From Acidimicrobiia bacterium (GTDB lineage: Bacteria > Actinomycetota > Acidimicrobiia > Acidimicrobiales > Aldehydirespiratoraceae), in contig JAJEHD010000018.1 in the NCBI GenBank assembly GCA_022819505.1, forward strand, positions 186,001-250,000: a stretch of DNA of 64,000 bases, read 5' to 3'. Below, in pieces: positions 7,085 to 16,156 of the stretch. Every line of letters starts with the position of its first letter. Position 1 is the stretch's first letter. Under the pieces are notes generated by a model. It searched no databases, was not told the DNA's origin, and saw nothing but the letters and a program-made list of their open reading frames with translations. A program made the position numbers and the translations under genes.

Positions 7085-8709
7085 AGCTGGGAGCTGATGC
7101 TATGGCTGCCGCGCTCGAGGACTTCCGGCAGCTTCAGTACAGCACTCAACTCGCTTCGCTATATGAGTCCTTCCTCGTGGCTCGCTGGCTAACGGCGCAC
7201 GACCGGTATCCGGAGCCGTCCATAGCCGACGTGAACGAGGCTGTGTTGGCGCTGTTCGTTCTGTATCCGGATCACGACCTCGGACGCCTGGCTCCCTTCC
7301 GTTCGGATTGGAGACAGGTCGCTCACTCGGGACGCAAGACCGTCTGGAACATCACCACGCGTGGGCCGAAGTTGGCTACGACGATCTTCAACATCGGAGA
7401 CCGTGGGGGAGGCGACATCAGGCAGGGTCTCTTGCCCGATGCCGCTTCGATTCTCGGCGGCCACTTGGCTGATTCTCCTCGTCCTAGCGTCCAATCGCTT
7501 ATCTGCTTGGTGCTCAGTCACCATGACTTCGATGCGACGGACGACTGGAATACAGCTAGGTCGCGCCTGTGTGAAGAGCTTGGAATGGATATCGCGGATC
7601 TCGCCGAGATATCTGATCAGCGGATGATCAGTGCTCAACTGCTGGGTCCAGAGAGTTGGGACGCGGTGGAGTTGCCAGGCCACTTGTCCCCGCCGAGTCC
7701 GGTGCGAAGCGTGTCGTCACCAACCGGCTCTGAGGTTGGGACACAGGTTGAATTCTCAATAGTAGTGGACAAGAGACTTGAGTCAATGCTGGAAAGGGCC
7801 GTAGCGAACTACCCGTGCATTCTGCTTGTCGGACCGCCCGGAACAGGCAAGGGAACACTGTTGCGCTGGGTTATTCAGCGGATGGTGGTGAACCCTAGCC
7901 GTTTTGGATTTGCTGGCGATTTCATGCCCAACCCGATCTGGAGAACACCGGACGAGAGTTGGGGCGCGTTCGAACTCGTCGGCGGGCTTGTGCCGAACGC
8001 TGATGGCCAACTCAAATGGTCCGACGGATTGGTGCCGACAGCGGTCAGGGAAGATCGCTGGTTGATCCTTGATGAGACGAATCGTGCAGACATGGATAAG
8101 ATAATGGGTCCGCTCCTTACCTGGCTGTCTGGACAAGCAGTAGAGATCGGACGTACAGTTCCTCATAATGGAACGCCAATCGTGTTGGACTGGACCGACA
8201 CGCCGCGATGCCAAGTAGAAAGTCCGTCCGACGACGACTCAACTCGTCTGCTTGCTGGCAGCGAGTGGCGCCTTCTAGGGACATACAATCCGCAAGATGC
8301 GCATCGTGTCTTCCGATTCGGTCAAGCCTTGGCCCGCCGCTTTGTTATCGTGCCCGTTCCAGCCATATCGCCCGGCCAGATGGAGGAACTCTTGTCTGCC
8401 AGGTTTGCGTCTATTGAGACCGAAGTGGTTGAACTCATCGCCGATCTGTATCGGATGCACTACGATTCTCCACTTACGGTCTTGGGACCAGCAGTCTTTA
8501 TTCGCATGGTAGAGTACATGGCCGGATCTGACCATTGTAGTCCGACCGAGGATGCGGTGGCAGAGGCATATGTGATCAATGTGGGCCGATATCTCGCGTC
8601 CTATGAAGACGCAGTATTTGAGGATCTAGGACAACGCATTCTAGATGTTACGACGCTGACGGATTCAAGCTGGGCATGGATCAGACAGCAGCGAGACCTT
8701 CTGAGCTAG
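7081..8709 (+). CDS. McrB-like AAA+ NTPase of a restriction-type system
   Basis: A 542-residue protein. I chose ATG 7081 because GGAGG (7068-7072) is placed 8 bases before it; a TTG at 7066 is also in frame. Residues 1-200 are an unrecognised, mostly helical region that could recognise DNA. The AAA+ domain then follows: Walker A GPPGTGKGT (about 251-259), Walker B LILDETNRAD (about 328), sensor GTYNPQD (about 400) and arginine-finger ALARRF (about 416). The block order and the DE-x-NR, GT-x-N and AL-x-RRF signatures match McrB. McrB homologues hydrolyse GTP and drive DNA translocation with McrC. The residue after the Walker A lysine is Gly, as in adenylate kinases. The nuclease gene overlaps its end by 34 bases. 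Lower GC than flanking genes. Confidence 0.85.
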   Translation: MKLGADAMAAALEDFRQLQYSTQLASLYESFLVARWLTAHDRYPEPSIADVNEAVLALFVLYPDHDLGRLAPFRSDWRQVAHSGRKTVWNITTRGPKLATTIFNIGDRGGGDIRQGLLPDAASILGGHLADSPRPSVQSLICLVLSHHDFDATDDWNTARSRLCEELGMDIADLAEISDQRMISAQLLGPESWDAVELPGHLSPPSPVRSVSSPTGSEVGTQVEFSIVVDKRLESMLERAVANYPCILLVGPPGTGKGTLLRWVIQRMVVNPSRFGFAGDFMPNPIWRTPDESWGAFELVGGLVPNADGQLKWSDGLVPTAVREDRWLILDETNRADMDKIMGPLLTWLSGQAVEIGRTVPHNGTPIVLDWTDTPRCQVESPSDDDSTRLLAGSEWRLLGTYNPQDAHRVFRFGQALARRFVIVPVPAISPGQMEELLSARFASIETEVVELIADLYRMHYDSPLTVLGPAVFIRMVEYMAGSDHCSPTEDAVAEAYVINVGRYLASYEDAVFEDLGQRILDVTTLTDSSWAWIRQQRDLLS

Positions 8710-9935
8710 CTTTGGCGGTCCCGCGGGACGGGCTCAAAGAGTTGTTTCGAGTCTGGACCGGCGACGGGCCGCTGCTCGATGCTCTGGCCGCCTGCCAGAG
8801 TGATGATGAAGTCGAATGGCACCCTGCGGACGTGCGACGACGGTCCCGACGGATCCTGCTGGGGCTTCTCGCGGACGACCTCCTTACGCTTCCTCGGACA
8901 CCCAATGAGTGGTTCGAGCATCTGCCCGCTATCTCCGCATCGCAGTTTGACATCTGCAACTCGCCAGCGGGCGGCATACGTTGGGTGGATACGGTTCGAC
9001 GGTGTGGGTGGCCTCCGACCACCTACGTGAGCCGCAGGCGGTCGCGGTTGATGGACACTCTGCCCCTCTCTGTCCTGACGTGGGTGTCGCGCAGGCTTTC
9101 CGATGTCATCGCGGATATCGCGACGCTGACCCCCGAGCTTCAAACGCGGCTCGGTGTGCCAGTCGCCGCGCTCAGTCAGGCGACGAGTGAGATTACCGGC
9201 GACGACGTCGGGAGGCCACCGGGCCGCAGCGAACTCCTCGCACTCGGGCATTCTGGTTTCCCGTGGCGCACAGTCGCTAACATTGCTCGACTAGTCTCCC
9301 GAGCTGAGCTCGATCCAGAATTTCTAGCCTTCTCGTTACTCGAGCCCGATCCCGAAATGGAATCGCGTCTCTTCCATGTGTCGGTTCTCGGATATGTTGT
9401 CGCGGCCCTGAGAGCCAACCACTGTGGCATAACATGGAAGGCTCCTATCGGAGCCCCCAGTGACGGCCCTCAAGTTCAGGTCAAGTCGTCAGAAGGACGC
9501 TGGTGGGACTTATGGTTCGACTCCGGGAAGGCACGAGCGTGTTATGCGGCGCCGCGATCGGCATACTCGTCGGCGGTATCGAGTATTGTCGGGACCGGCC
9601 AAACGATAAGGCCGGACCTTCTTCTGATTGACTTCCCTAAGCGTGCTCTGGTTATAGAGTGTAAGTGGAGTCCTGAACCGTCGTATGTGGGACGTGACGG
9701 CTTTCATCAGGCTTCCAGTTATGCTCTTGACGCTCTCAATGGACTCGCCGACGAAGTCTGGTCATTCATAGTGGGACCGCAAGAAATCATACCAGTAGCG
9801 AACATCGCTACTGAACAACGAGACTCGATGGGAGTTGTGCTCGGCTCAGTGTCCGCTCCGTCGCTACAGTCAGTCGTCACCGGATTCCTAGCTGAGGATA
9901 CGAATATCGTCAAACAAACGGCAGCCTTGGACTAA
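8676..9935 (+). CDS. McrC-like PD-(D/E)XK nuclease subunit
   Basis: A 419-residue protein whose start overlaps the AAA+ gene by 34 bases. The nuclease core is near the C-terminus: RPDLLLI (D314), then VIECKW (E328, K330), then HQASSYA (Q345, Y349). This matches the PD-(D/E)XK plus QxxxY arrangement and the McrC layout of RPD followed by a basic turn and (D/E)xKW. The N-terminal 300 residues are not recognised. With the AAA+ partner it would form a McrBC- or LlaJI-like DNA-cleaving complex. Its 3' end overlaps the convergent methyltransferase gene by 26 bases, tying all three genes into one cassette. Function is inferred. Confidence 0.8.
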   Translation: MDQTAARPSELALAVPRDGLKELFRVWTGDGPLLDALAACQSDDEVEWHPADVRRRSRRILLGLLADDLLTLPRTPNEWFEHLPAISASQFDICNSPAGGIRWVDTVRRCGWPPTTYVSRRRSRLMDTLPLSVLTWVSRRLSDVIADIATLTPELQTRLGVPVAALSQATSEITGDDVGRPPGRSELLALGHSGFPWRTVANIARLVSRAELDPEFLAFSLLEPDPEMESRLFHVSVLGYVVAALRANHCGITWKAPIGAPSDGPQVQVKSSEGRWWDLWFDSGKARACYAAPRSAYSSAVSSIVGTGQTIRPDLLLIDFPKRALVIECKWSPEPSYVGRDGFHQASSYALDALNGLADEVWSFIVGPQEIIPVANIATEQRDSMGVVLGSVSAPSLQSVVTGFLAEDTNIVKQTAALD

Positions 9936-11145
9936 CTGACCCTAGTCGTTCCTTCGCAATCGAGATGTAGGTTTGTGAAACGTCCCATCCCAAGAAGGTG
10001 CAGCCGTGATACAAGGCAGCTAGTCCCGAGTTGCCTGACCCTACAAAAGGATCTAGCACGAGATCTCCTGGTTCGGTCGTTAGCCCAATACAACGACCCG
10101 GCAGCGCTGTCGGAAACTGTGCGCCGTGTCCTTCCCGACCGGTTGAAGTATTTAAGACCCAGACGTCCGACAGCTTGCGTGACTCTAGTTCGTCGTTGCG
10201 ACCACCGAATTCTGGATCGCTCTCATGATAGGCGCGGCGCGAGAACTTAGGCGTCCGGCGCTTTGTCAGGTGCAGAATGTACTCGAGGTTGCGACTCACG
10301 CGAGACTCTTGAGGCTCTGGCAGGGTACTGATCTTCGCCCAAGTAACGACAGTCTTGACATACAGACCGATCCTGCTCGCCCGTTCCGCGATCATCGCCG
10401 GTATCAGGCACTGCTCGCCGTCTTTCAAGTACGAGTGTCCAGCCGAATAACGTCGCACAGCGTGCTCGCTCCAGCGCCGATCATCCTTGCCCTGCATTGC
10501 TCGCAGCGCCTCGACCGCGGAGCGCCTCACCTGCGTGCGCGTGTTGAAGCTGTCCATTACGTTCCACCAGATTGATCCGTCGTCGGTCAGGAGATGGGAG
10601 AGTGCATCGAGAACCTCGACTGTGTGGCGAACAAAGCCTTCGGGCGTCTGCTCGTGGCCGTAGGCGCAGGTTTCGCCATCGGCCCAAATGGCGGTGTGGC
10701 TGTCCTCGTAGATCCGCATTCCCCAGTAGGGCGTGGACGTCACCACGCAGTTGACGCTCCCCTCCGGCACCGTGCGAGCCAAGTCGAGGACATGACCGAG
10801 CCTGAGTTCATGGTCTGCGGGGTTGGGGATGAGATTCGCGCTGGTGTCGCGTGCGCGCCGCGCCTCGAGGAACTCGATCACGCGGCTGCGAGGCACGAAG
10901 GTCTCGTGGAATGCATCCTGGTCCAATAGCGCTAGGACTCCATCGCTACTCACATGTGGATGCCTCCCCACGACCTTACGGACGAACGTGGGGGACATTC
11001 CTACGGCCTTGGCCACTGCGTCGATGCTGTAGCTGCTGTCAAGGTCGGTGTACCGGTCGCGGCGCAGCGCTGCCACCGGCGAGTGGGGCTTGATGTCTCG
11101 CACTGAGTCTCGATTGCCGCCGACGGCGAATGACTCGGTGTCCAT
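9910..11145 (-). CDS. Beta-class DNA methyltransferase with N-terminal HTH
   Basis: A 411-residue protein. Residues 38-60 (YSIDAVAKAVGMSPTFVRKV) look like a helix-turn-helix. The catalytic motif IV is TSTPYW (136-141), where most relatives have TSPPYW. The SAM-binding motif I is DPFVGSGNS (365-373). Motif IV before motif I defines the beta class, which makes N4-methylcytosine or N6-methyladenine. A strong ribosome site (AAGGGGAG) lies 7 bases before the ATG. It is convergent with the McrBC-like pair and probably protects host DNA from it; the HTH may allow autoregulation. The target sequence cannot be predicted. GC is lower than the genome background. Confidence 0.87.
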   Translation of the reverse strand: MDTESFAVGGNRDSVRDIKPHSPVAALRRDRYTDLDSSYSIDAVAKAVGMSPTFVRKVVGRHPHVSSDGVLALLDQDAFHETFVPRSRVIEFLEARRARDTSANLIPNPADHELRLGHVLDLARTVPEGSVNCVVTSTPYWGMRIYEDSHTAIWADGETCAYGHEQTPEGFVRHTVEVLDALSHLLTDDGSIWWNVMDSFNTRTQVRRSAVEALRAMQGKDDRRWSEHAVRRYSAGHSYLKDGEQCLIPAMIAERASRIGLYVKTVVTWAKISTLPEPQESRVSRNLEYILHLTKRRTPKFSRRAYHESDPEFGGRNDELESRKLSDVWVLNTSTGREGHGAQFPTALPGRCIGLTTEPGDLVLDPFVGSGNSGLAALYHGCTFLGWDVSQTYISIAKERLGSVSPRLPFV

Positions 11146-11290
11146 GCCTGTCTCCCCTTCTCAAGTGCTCCCATTCAACACCACGGTTGCCAGCCGAGCG
11201 CGGACACTTCGTAGCCGCTGATCCTGTTCGGAGAGCATATCAGGTAACATCAGATAATCCACTGAAAAATATGATTAGATCTTTGTCCTA
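11146..11290 (-). promoter_or_regulatory. AT-rich promoter region of the methyltransferase gene
   Basis: The stretch upstream of the methyltransferase ends in the most AT-rich DNA of the window (11236-11285). It carries a short direct repeat, ATCAG-GTAAC-ATCAG (about 11239-11253), that could be an operator for the HTH-containing methyltransferase. No exact -35/-10 pair can be assigned with confidence. It also marks the right edge of the low-GC insert. Confidence 0.35.
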
Positions 11291-11311
11291 GTCCCGGTGA
11301 GAGGCCGGGAC
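11291..11311 (-). terminator. Hairpin after the PAC2 gene
   Basis: GTCCCGG (11291-11297) and CCGGGAC (11305-11311) form a perfect 7-bp stem with a 7-base loop, 6 bases beyond the PAC2 stop. A T-run appears only about 20 bases further along the leftward transcript, so termination is plausible but not textbook. Confidence 0.5.
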
Positions 11312-11317
11312 CAACGG

Positions 11318-12211
11318 CTAGCCGCTGTCGCGCAGGAACTGCTCGACCTCGGCCACCAGCCGGTCGGGGTCGTCGCGCAGGGAAGCCTTCGGGCGGGCCC
11401 GCTCCCGGCTGGCGTCCCAGGCCTTCTCGAGGCGGCCGACGTACTCGGCGGTCTCGTCGTCCTCGGCCACGATCCGGGTGATCTCCCGCTCGTAGGCCTC
11501 GGCCCGCTCCTCGAGGTCGGAGATGGGAACCGGGGCCCTCATCACCGTGCACACCCGCTTCACCAGCGCGAGCGCGGCCTTGGGGGACGGCGCGGCCGGC
11601 ATGTACGACGGCACTGCCGACCAGAACGAGGCGGTGGGGTAGCCGGCGGTCATGAACGCGGACGAGAGCACCCCGACGATCCCGGTGGGGCCCTCGTAGC
11701 CGGACGGGGTGAGGTCGAGCTCGGCCCGCAACTCGGTGTCCTCGGCGGAGCCGTACACCTCCACGTCGCGGCTGTGGGGCACCTCGGCCAGCAGTGCGCC
11801 CAGGGTCACAACCCTCTTTACCCCCAGCGAGGCGGCCAGGGTGACCAGCTGCTCTGAGAAGGTGCGCCACCGCAGCTGCGGCTCGGTGCCGATCAGCACC
11901 ACCGCGTCGATGGCGGGGTCGGCCAGGCGCGCCACCCGCACCTCGTTGGCGGGCCAGGTGATGTGCCGGGCCTTGCCGTCGTCGAGGCGCACCATGGGAC
12001 GGCTGGCCGTGAAGTCGAAGAACGGCTCGGGATCGATCTCGGCAACCGGCTCGCATCCCCAGCGGTCGGCCAGGTGCGAGGCCGCGGTGGTGGCCGCGTC
12101 GCCGGCGTCGTTCCAGCCCTCGAAGGCAGCAATCAGGGTGGGGCCGTCGAGCCGGGGTTTGGGCTCTGACCACCGGACATGGGATGGTTCAATCGACACG
12201 GGCGCCACCAT
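11318..12211 (-). CDS. PAC2 family protein
   Basis: A 297-residue protein of the PAC2 family (proteasome-assembly-chaperone fold) found widely in actinobacteria. Typical segments are LIAAFEGWNDAGDAA near residue 27, a VVLIGTEPQLRWRTF block and the GALLAEVPHSR stretch. The C-terminal 70 residues are charged and helical. The biochemical role of bacterial PAC2 proteins is unknown; a link to the proteasome is only by fold. It is the last gene of a leftward run with acetoacetyl-CoA synthetase, 43 bases downstream of it. Confidence 0.85.
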   Translation of the reverse strand: MVAPVSIEPSHVRWSEPKPRLDGPTLIAAFEGWNDAGDAATTAASHLADRWGCEPVAEIDPEPFFDFTASRPMVRLDDGKARHITWPANEVRVARLADPAIDAVVLIGTEPQLRWRTFSEQLVTLAASLGVKRVVTLGALLAEVPHSRDVEVYGSAEDTELRAELDLTPSGYEGPTGIVGVLSSAFMTAGYPTASFWSAVPSYMPAAPSPKAALALVKRVCTVMRAPVPISDLEERAEAYEREITRIVAEDDETAEYVGRLEKAWDASRERARPKASLRDDPDRLVAEVEQFLRDSG

Positions 12212-12254
12212 ACCGCCGGTTCCGAAACTCGGGCCGTATCGGCCTCTGGCCCTG

Positions 12255-14213
12255 TCAAGCCAGTTCGGGGCGGTCGCGGAAGTGCTCCAGGGCCTCCGGG
12301 TTGGCCATCGCCGACGTGTTGCGGACCGGCCGACCGCAGATCACGTCCCGCACCGCCGTCTCGGTCATCTTGCCCGACCGGGTGCGGGGAATGTCGGGAA
12401 CCGCGGCGATCACCGCGGGCACATGCCTCGGGGACAGCTCCGATCGGATACGGGCCCGGATGGTGTCTCGCAGCTCGTCGGTCAGCTCATGTCCGGGAGC
12501 CATCCGCACGAACAGCACGACGCGGGTATCGGCTCCCCACGGCTGGCCGACCGCGATGCTCTCGGACACCGCATCGAGAGTGTCGACGCGCCGGTAGATC
12601 TCGGCGGTGCCGATGCGCACCCCGCCGGGATTGAGGGTGGCATCGGAGCGGCCCGAGATAACGAACCCTCCCGACGGGGTCCGCGACGCGAAGTCGCCGT
12701 GGTGCCAGACGCCGACGATCCGCTCGAAGTAGGCGGCCCGGTAGCGGGCGTCGCCGGGGTCGTCCCAGAAGCGCAGCGGCGTGGACGGAAACGGGCCGCG
12801 GCACACCAGCTCGCCCTCGACTCCGGTGGGCAGCGACCGGCCCTCCGAGTCCACGACGTCAATGTCCATGCCCAGCCCGGGACGCTGGATCTCGCCGCGG
12901 TGCACCGGCGCGGTCGGATCGCCCGCCACCAGGCAGCCGCACAGGTCGGTGCCGCCCGAGATCGAGGCCAGGTGCACATCGGCCTTCACGTTGGCGTACA
13001 CCCAGTCGAACCCCTCGGCCACCAGCGTCGAGCCGGTGGAGGTGATGGTTCGCAGCGACGACAGGTCGTGGGTGGCCTCGGGCCGGATGCCGGCGTTGCT
13101 GCAGGCGTCGATGAACTTGGCGGACGTGCCGAACAGCGTGACCTGAGTCTCGTCGACCAGGTCGAAGAGCCGGTCGGCGCCCGGGTGGGCGGGCGAGCCG
13201 TCGTACAGCACCGCGGCGGCGCCGCAGGCGAGCGTCGAGGCCAGCCAGTTCCACATCATCCAGCCGGTGGTGGTGAAGTAGAACACCCGGTCGCCGGGCC
13301 GCACGTCGCAGTGGAGCCGGTGCTCGCACAGGTGCTTGACCAGCAGGCCGCCCGCCCGGTGCACGATGCACTTGGGCGGGCCGGTGGTACCCGAGGAGTA
13401 CAGCACGTACCAGGGGTGGTCGAAGGGCAGCTCCCTGAACACGACCGGCGTGGGTGCCGCACCGAACCCGGCGCCGTAGCCGTCGAGCCAGCCCGGCTCC
13501 ACCAGCACCGTGCGGTTGAGCGATCCCAGGTTGGCGGAAATGTCGCGCAGGCGCTCGGTGCAGTCGTGGCGGCGGCCGCCGTAGGGGTAGTCGGCGCAGG
13601 CGAACAGCACGGTCGGCGATATCTGGCTGAAGCGGTCCAGCACCCCGCTGGTGCCGAAGTCCGGCGATGTGGAGCTGAATACCGCGCCGAGACCGGCCGC
13701 GGCCAGCATGACGGCGTAGGTCTCGGGGCGGTTGGGGAGCCAGGCCGCCACCCGGTCCCCGGGCCCGACGCCGGCGTCGATCAGCAGCTGCTGCACCCGG
13801 CCGGTCATGTCGTGCAGTTCGGACCGGGTGAGCTCGGTGGCCTCGCCGTCCTCGCCGCGGAATATCACCGCGATGTCGTCGGACACCGGTCCGAGCAGGT
13901 TCTCGGCCACGTTCAAGCGGGCGTCGGGCAGGAACCGGGTGCGCCGCAGCCGGTCGCCCCCGTCAGCGCCCGCAGCCTCGCCGGGGATCTCGACCAGGCG
14001 CTCGCCCCGATCGCCTCGGACATCGCACCAGTCCCACACCGAGGCCCAGAACTCGCCGCTGTGTCGCACCGACCAGCGGTGCAGACTCTCGAAGTCGACC
14101 GCGTCGACGCCGCGGCTGTCGCGCAGCCAGGCCCTGAACTGCTCGAGGTTGGACCCGGCCACCCGCTCCGGCGACGGCGTCCACAGGGGCGGGGCCGCCT
14201 CGACGCCGGTCAC
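12255..14213 (-). CDS. Acetoacetate-CoA ligase
   Basis: A 652-residue ANL-superfamily enzyme of the acetoacetyl-CoA synthetase type, which activates acetoacetate with ATP and CoA. The phosphate-binding loop is YSSGTTGPPKCIVH (about residues 271-284), followed by the family-specific TTGWMMWNW. The adenylation block is WHHGDFAS and the catalytic lysine lies in RTRSGKMTE near the C-terminus. Length is standard for the family. The GTG start overlaps the stop of the GNAT gene by 4 bases (GTGA), indicating translational coupling. It may serve ketone-body or branched-chain catabolism. Confidence 0.93.
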   Translation of the reverse strand: MTGVEAAPPLWTPSPERVAGSNLEQFRAWLRDSRGVDAVDFESLHRWSVRHSGEFWASVWDWCDVRGDRGERLVEIPGEAAGADGGDRLRRTRFLPDARLNVAENLLGPVSDDIAVIFRGEDGEATELTRSELHDMTGRVQQLLIDAGVGPGDRVAAWLPNRPETYAVMLAAAGLGAVFSSTSPDFGTSGVLDRFSQISPTVLFACADYPYGGRRHDCTERLRDISANLGSLNRTVLVEPGWLDGYGAGFGAAPTPVVFRELPFDHPWYVLYSSGTTGPPKCIVHRAGGLLVKHLCEHRLHCDVRPGDRVFYFTTTGWMMWNWLASTLACGAAAVLYDGSPAHPGADRLFDLVDETQVTLFGTSAKFIDACSNAGIRPEATHDLSSLRTITSTGSTLVAEGFDWVYANVKADVHLASISGGTDLCGCLVAGDPTAPVHRGEIQRPGLGMDIDVVDSEGRSLPTGVEGELVCRGPFPSTPLRFWDDPGDARYRAAYFERIVGVWHHGDFASRTPSGGFVISGRSDATLNPGGVRIGTAEIYRRVDTLDAVSESIAVGQPWGADTRVVLFVRMAPGHELTDELRDTIRARIRSELSPRHVPAVIAAVPDIPRTRSGKMTETAVRDVICGRPVRNTSAMANPEALEHFRDRPELA

Positions 14214-14671
14214 AGCGTGTAGCGGTACACGTTCGACTCCCGCTGCTGGAAGCCCATACGCGCATAAAGGCGGTTGGCGGCCTCCCGAGCGGGCCGCGAC
14301 GTGAGGTCGGTGCTGCGGGCCCCCATCTGCCGGGCCCTGTCGAGCGCGGCCTCGCTGAGCATCTCACCCACCCGCCGGCCCCGCATCGTCACGTCCACCA
14401 CCACGTCCTCTATTCGGGTGCGCACACCGGTGGGGATGCGGAAGGCGACCAGGGTGAGCGCGCCGACGATACGCCCGCGGCGCCGGGCCACGAACAGCAC
14501 CGTGGCGGGCGACGCCACGATCTCGGCGAGCTCGGCCCGACCGGGGGGTGGGTTCGAGGACGAAAGCTGCGGGATCAGCCGGTCCATGGCCTCCACGAGG
14601 TCGTCGGTAACCGCCAGGCACTCGCTGACCTCGACCTCGGCGGCCTCCATCTCGCCTCCGGGCGCAGTCAC
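14210..14671 (-). CDS. GNAT family N-acetyltransferase
   Basis: A 153-residue GNAT domain protein. The acetyl-CoA-binding region is VVDVTMRGRRVGEMLSEAAL (residues 86-105), with RGRRVG as the pyrophosphate loop, and the C-terminal ANRLYARMGFQ is typical of motif B. It is coupled to the acetoacetyl-CoA synthetase gene by a 4-base overlap. GNAT proteins next to acyl-CoA synthetases sometimes acetylate the synthetase catalytic lysine; that is a possibility here, not shown. The substrate is unknown. Confidence 0.85.
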   Translation of the reverse strand: MTAPGGEMEAAEVEVSECLAVTDDLVEAMDRLIPQLSSSNPPPGRAELAEIVASPATVLFVARRRGRIVGALTLVAFRIPTGVRTRIEDVVVDVTMRGRRVGEMLSEAALDRARQMGARSTDLTSRPAREAANRLYARMGFQQRESNVYRYTL

Positions 14672-14743
14672 GACAGCGGAGGGTAGACGAAGCAGGCCGC
14701 TGCGGCGTCGCTCGCCGGTCGGCGCCCCATCCGCGGCCCGCCC

Positions 14744-16141
14744 TCAGCCGGGGACGACCCGCGCCACGGGGCCGTTGAGCGACAGCGTGTAGAGCTCGCC
14801 CTGAGCGTCCTCGCCGAACGACGCCAGCGAGCCGCCCGGCACCTCCACGCCCAGGTCCCGGAATTCGACCTCTCCGGTGGAGATCTGCACCGCCCACAGG
14901 CGCGACGTGCAGTAGTCGCCGAAGACGTAGGCGCCGTAGAGATCCTCGATGGCCGTCCCCCGGTACACGAACCCGCCGGTGACGCTGCAGCCGTCGTCCT
15001 GGCCGTACTCCCACACCGGGTCGGCGTGGCCGGGTGGCTCATCGCCGGAGTAGTAGTGCAGGCCCTCGCGCAGGCGCCAGCCCAGATTGGCTCCCAGCCC
15101 GCCGCCGTTGGCGGCCAGCAGCACCGTCACCTCCTCGTAGCTGTCTTGCCCCACGTCGGCGATCCACAGGTCGCCGGTGACCCGGTCGAACGAGAACCGC
15201 CACGGGTTGCGCACCCCGATCAGGAAGATCTCGGGTTGCCCCGCCGGAGACTGGCCTTCGCCAGCAACGAACGGGTTGTCCGCCGGCACGGAGTACGGCT
15301 CGGCCCCGTCGGGCGTCGGCTCTATCCGCAGGAGGGCTCCCAGCCAGGTCGTGGGGTCCTGGCCGGCGTTGAGCGGATCTCCCCCCGAGCCGCCGTCTCC
15401 GAAGCCGACATAAAGCAATCCGTCGGGGCCGATGGCCAGGTCCCCGCCGTTGTGGTTGCTGAACGGCTGTTGCTGGGTGAGGATCGTCCGCCGCCGGCCG
15501 CTGAGACCGGTTCCCTCCCGCTCGAAGGCGTCGACACGGGTGTCTCCTTCGAGGTCGGTGTAGTTCGCGAACAGCCAGCGGTCGGTGACCGCGATGCCGA
15601 GCAGGCCCCGCTCGCCGGTCGCCTCGGTCTCGTCGGTGATGTCCAGGATGGTCTCCACGACCTTGCCGTTGTCCATGTCGACTCGCAGCACGAGGCCGGC
15701 CCGTTCCGCCACCCATACCAGGTCGTCGCCGGGCGCCACCGCCATGTCGATGGGCTCGTCGAGCATCAGCACCACCTCGGCGTCCACATCGGCGGCGAAC
15801 ATGTTGCCGTCGGCCCTGGGTTCGGCCTGCTCCTGACCGGGTTCCGGCGACTCGGAGATAGCGCTGGGCGCGGCGGCCGCGGACGGCTCAGGCGCGGCCT
15901 CGCCCGGCCTCGACTCCTCAGGGCCGGTCGGCGCCTGCTCGTCGAGGTCGGGCTGCTTCGGATCCACCGTCGCGGTGCCGTCAGTGGGCGGGCTCGGGGA
16001 TGTTGCGGGGGCCGCCGTCACGGAGGGCACCGTGGGCCTGGGCACCAACAGCTCGTCGTCGGCGGCGCACGCCCCCGCGGCCGTGATTACCGCCGCCATC
16101 GCGGTGCCCAGCCACAGGCGACTGAGGGGCATAGGTCTCAC
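14744..16141 (-). CDS. PQQ-type glucose/sorbosone dehydrogenase-like lipoprotein
   Basis: A 465-residue exported protein. I chose GTG 16141 because an AGGGGG site lies 11 bases upstream; ATG 16132 is also possible. A hydrophobic signal ends in TAAGAC, a probable lipobox. A Pro/Glu/Ala-rich linker spans about residues 30-110. Then comes a six-bladed soluble-glucose-dehydrogenase propeller with motifs ERGLLGIA, FSNHNGGDLAIGPDG, GFGDGGSGGD and GVRNPWRFSFD. Enzymes of this fold oxidise sugars using pyrroloquinoline quinone and calcium; many actinobacterial members are uncharacterised. It is downstream of tesB in the same direction. Confidence 0.88.
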   Translation of the reverse strand: MRPMPLSRLWLGTAMAAVITAAGACAADDELLVPRPTVPSVTAAPATSPSPPTDGTATVDPKQPDLDEQAPTGPEESRPGEAAPEPSAAAAPSAISESPEPGQEQAEPRADGNMFAADVDAEVVLMLDEPIDMAVAPGDDLVWVAERAGLVLRVDMDNGKVVETILDITDETEATGERGLLGIAVTDRWLFANYTDLEGDTRVDAFEREGTGLSGRRRTILTQQQPFSNHNGGDLAIGPDGLLYVGFGDGGSGGDPLNAGQDPTTWLGALLRIEPTPDGAEPYSVPADNPFVAGEGQSPAGQPEIFLIGVRNPWRFSFDRVTGDLWIADVGQDSYEEVTVLLAANGGGLGANLGWRLREGLHYYSGDEPPGHADPVWEYGQDDGCSVTGGFVYRGTAIEDLYGAYVFGDYCTSRLWAVQISTGEVEFRDLGVEVPGGSLASFGEDAQGELYTLSLNGPVARVVPG

Positions 16142-16156
16142 GTCCCGCTCGACCCC

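Noticed and set aside
11709..14222. 837-codon plus-strand frame opposite acetoacetyl-CoA synthetase
   Set aside because: The opposite strand encodes a clear, full-length enzyme with all motifs. The long frame is a codon-bias shadow.
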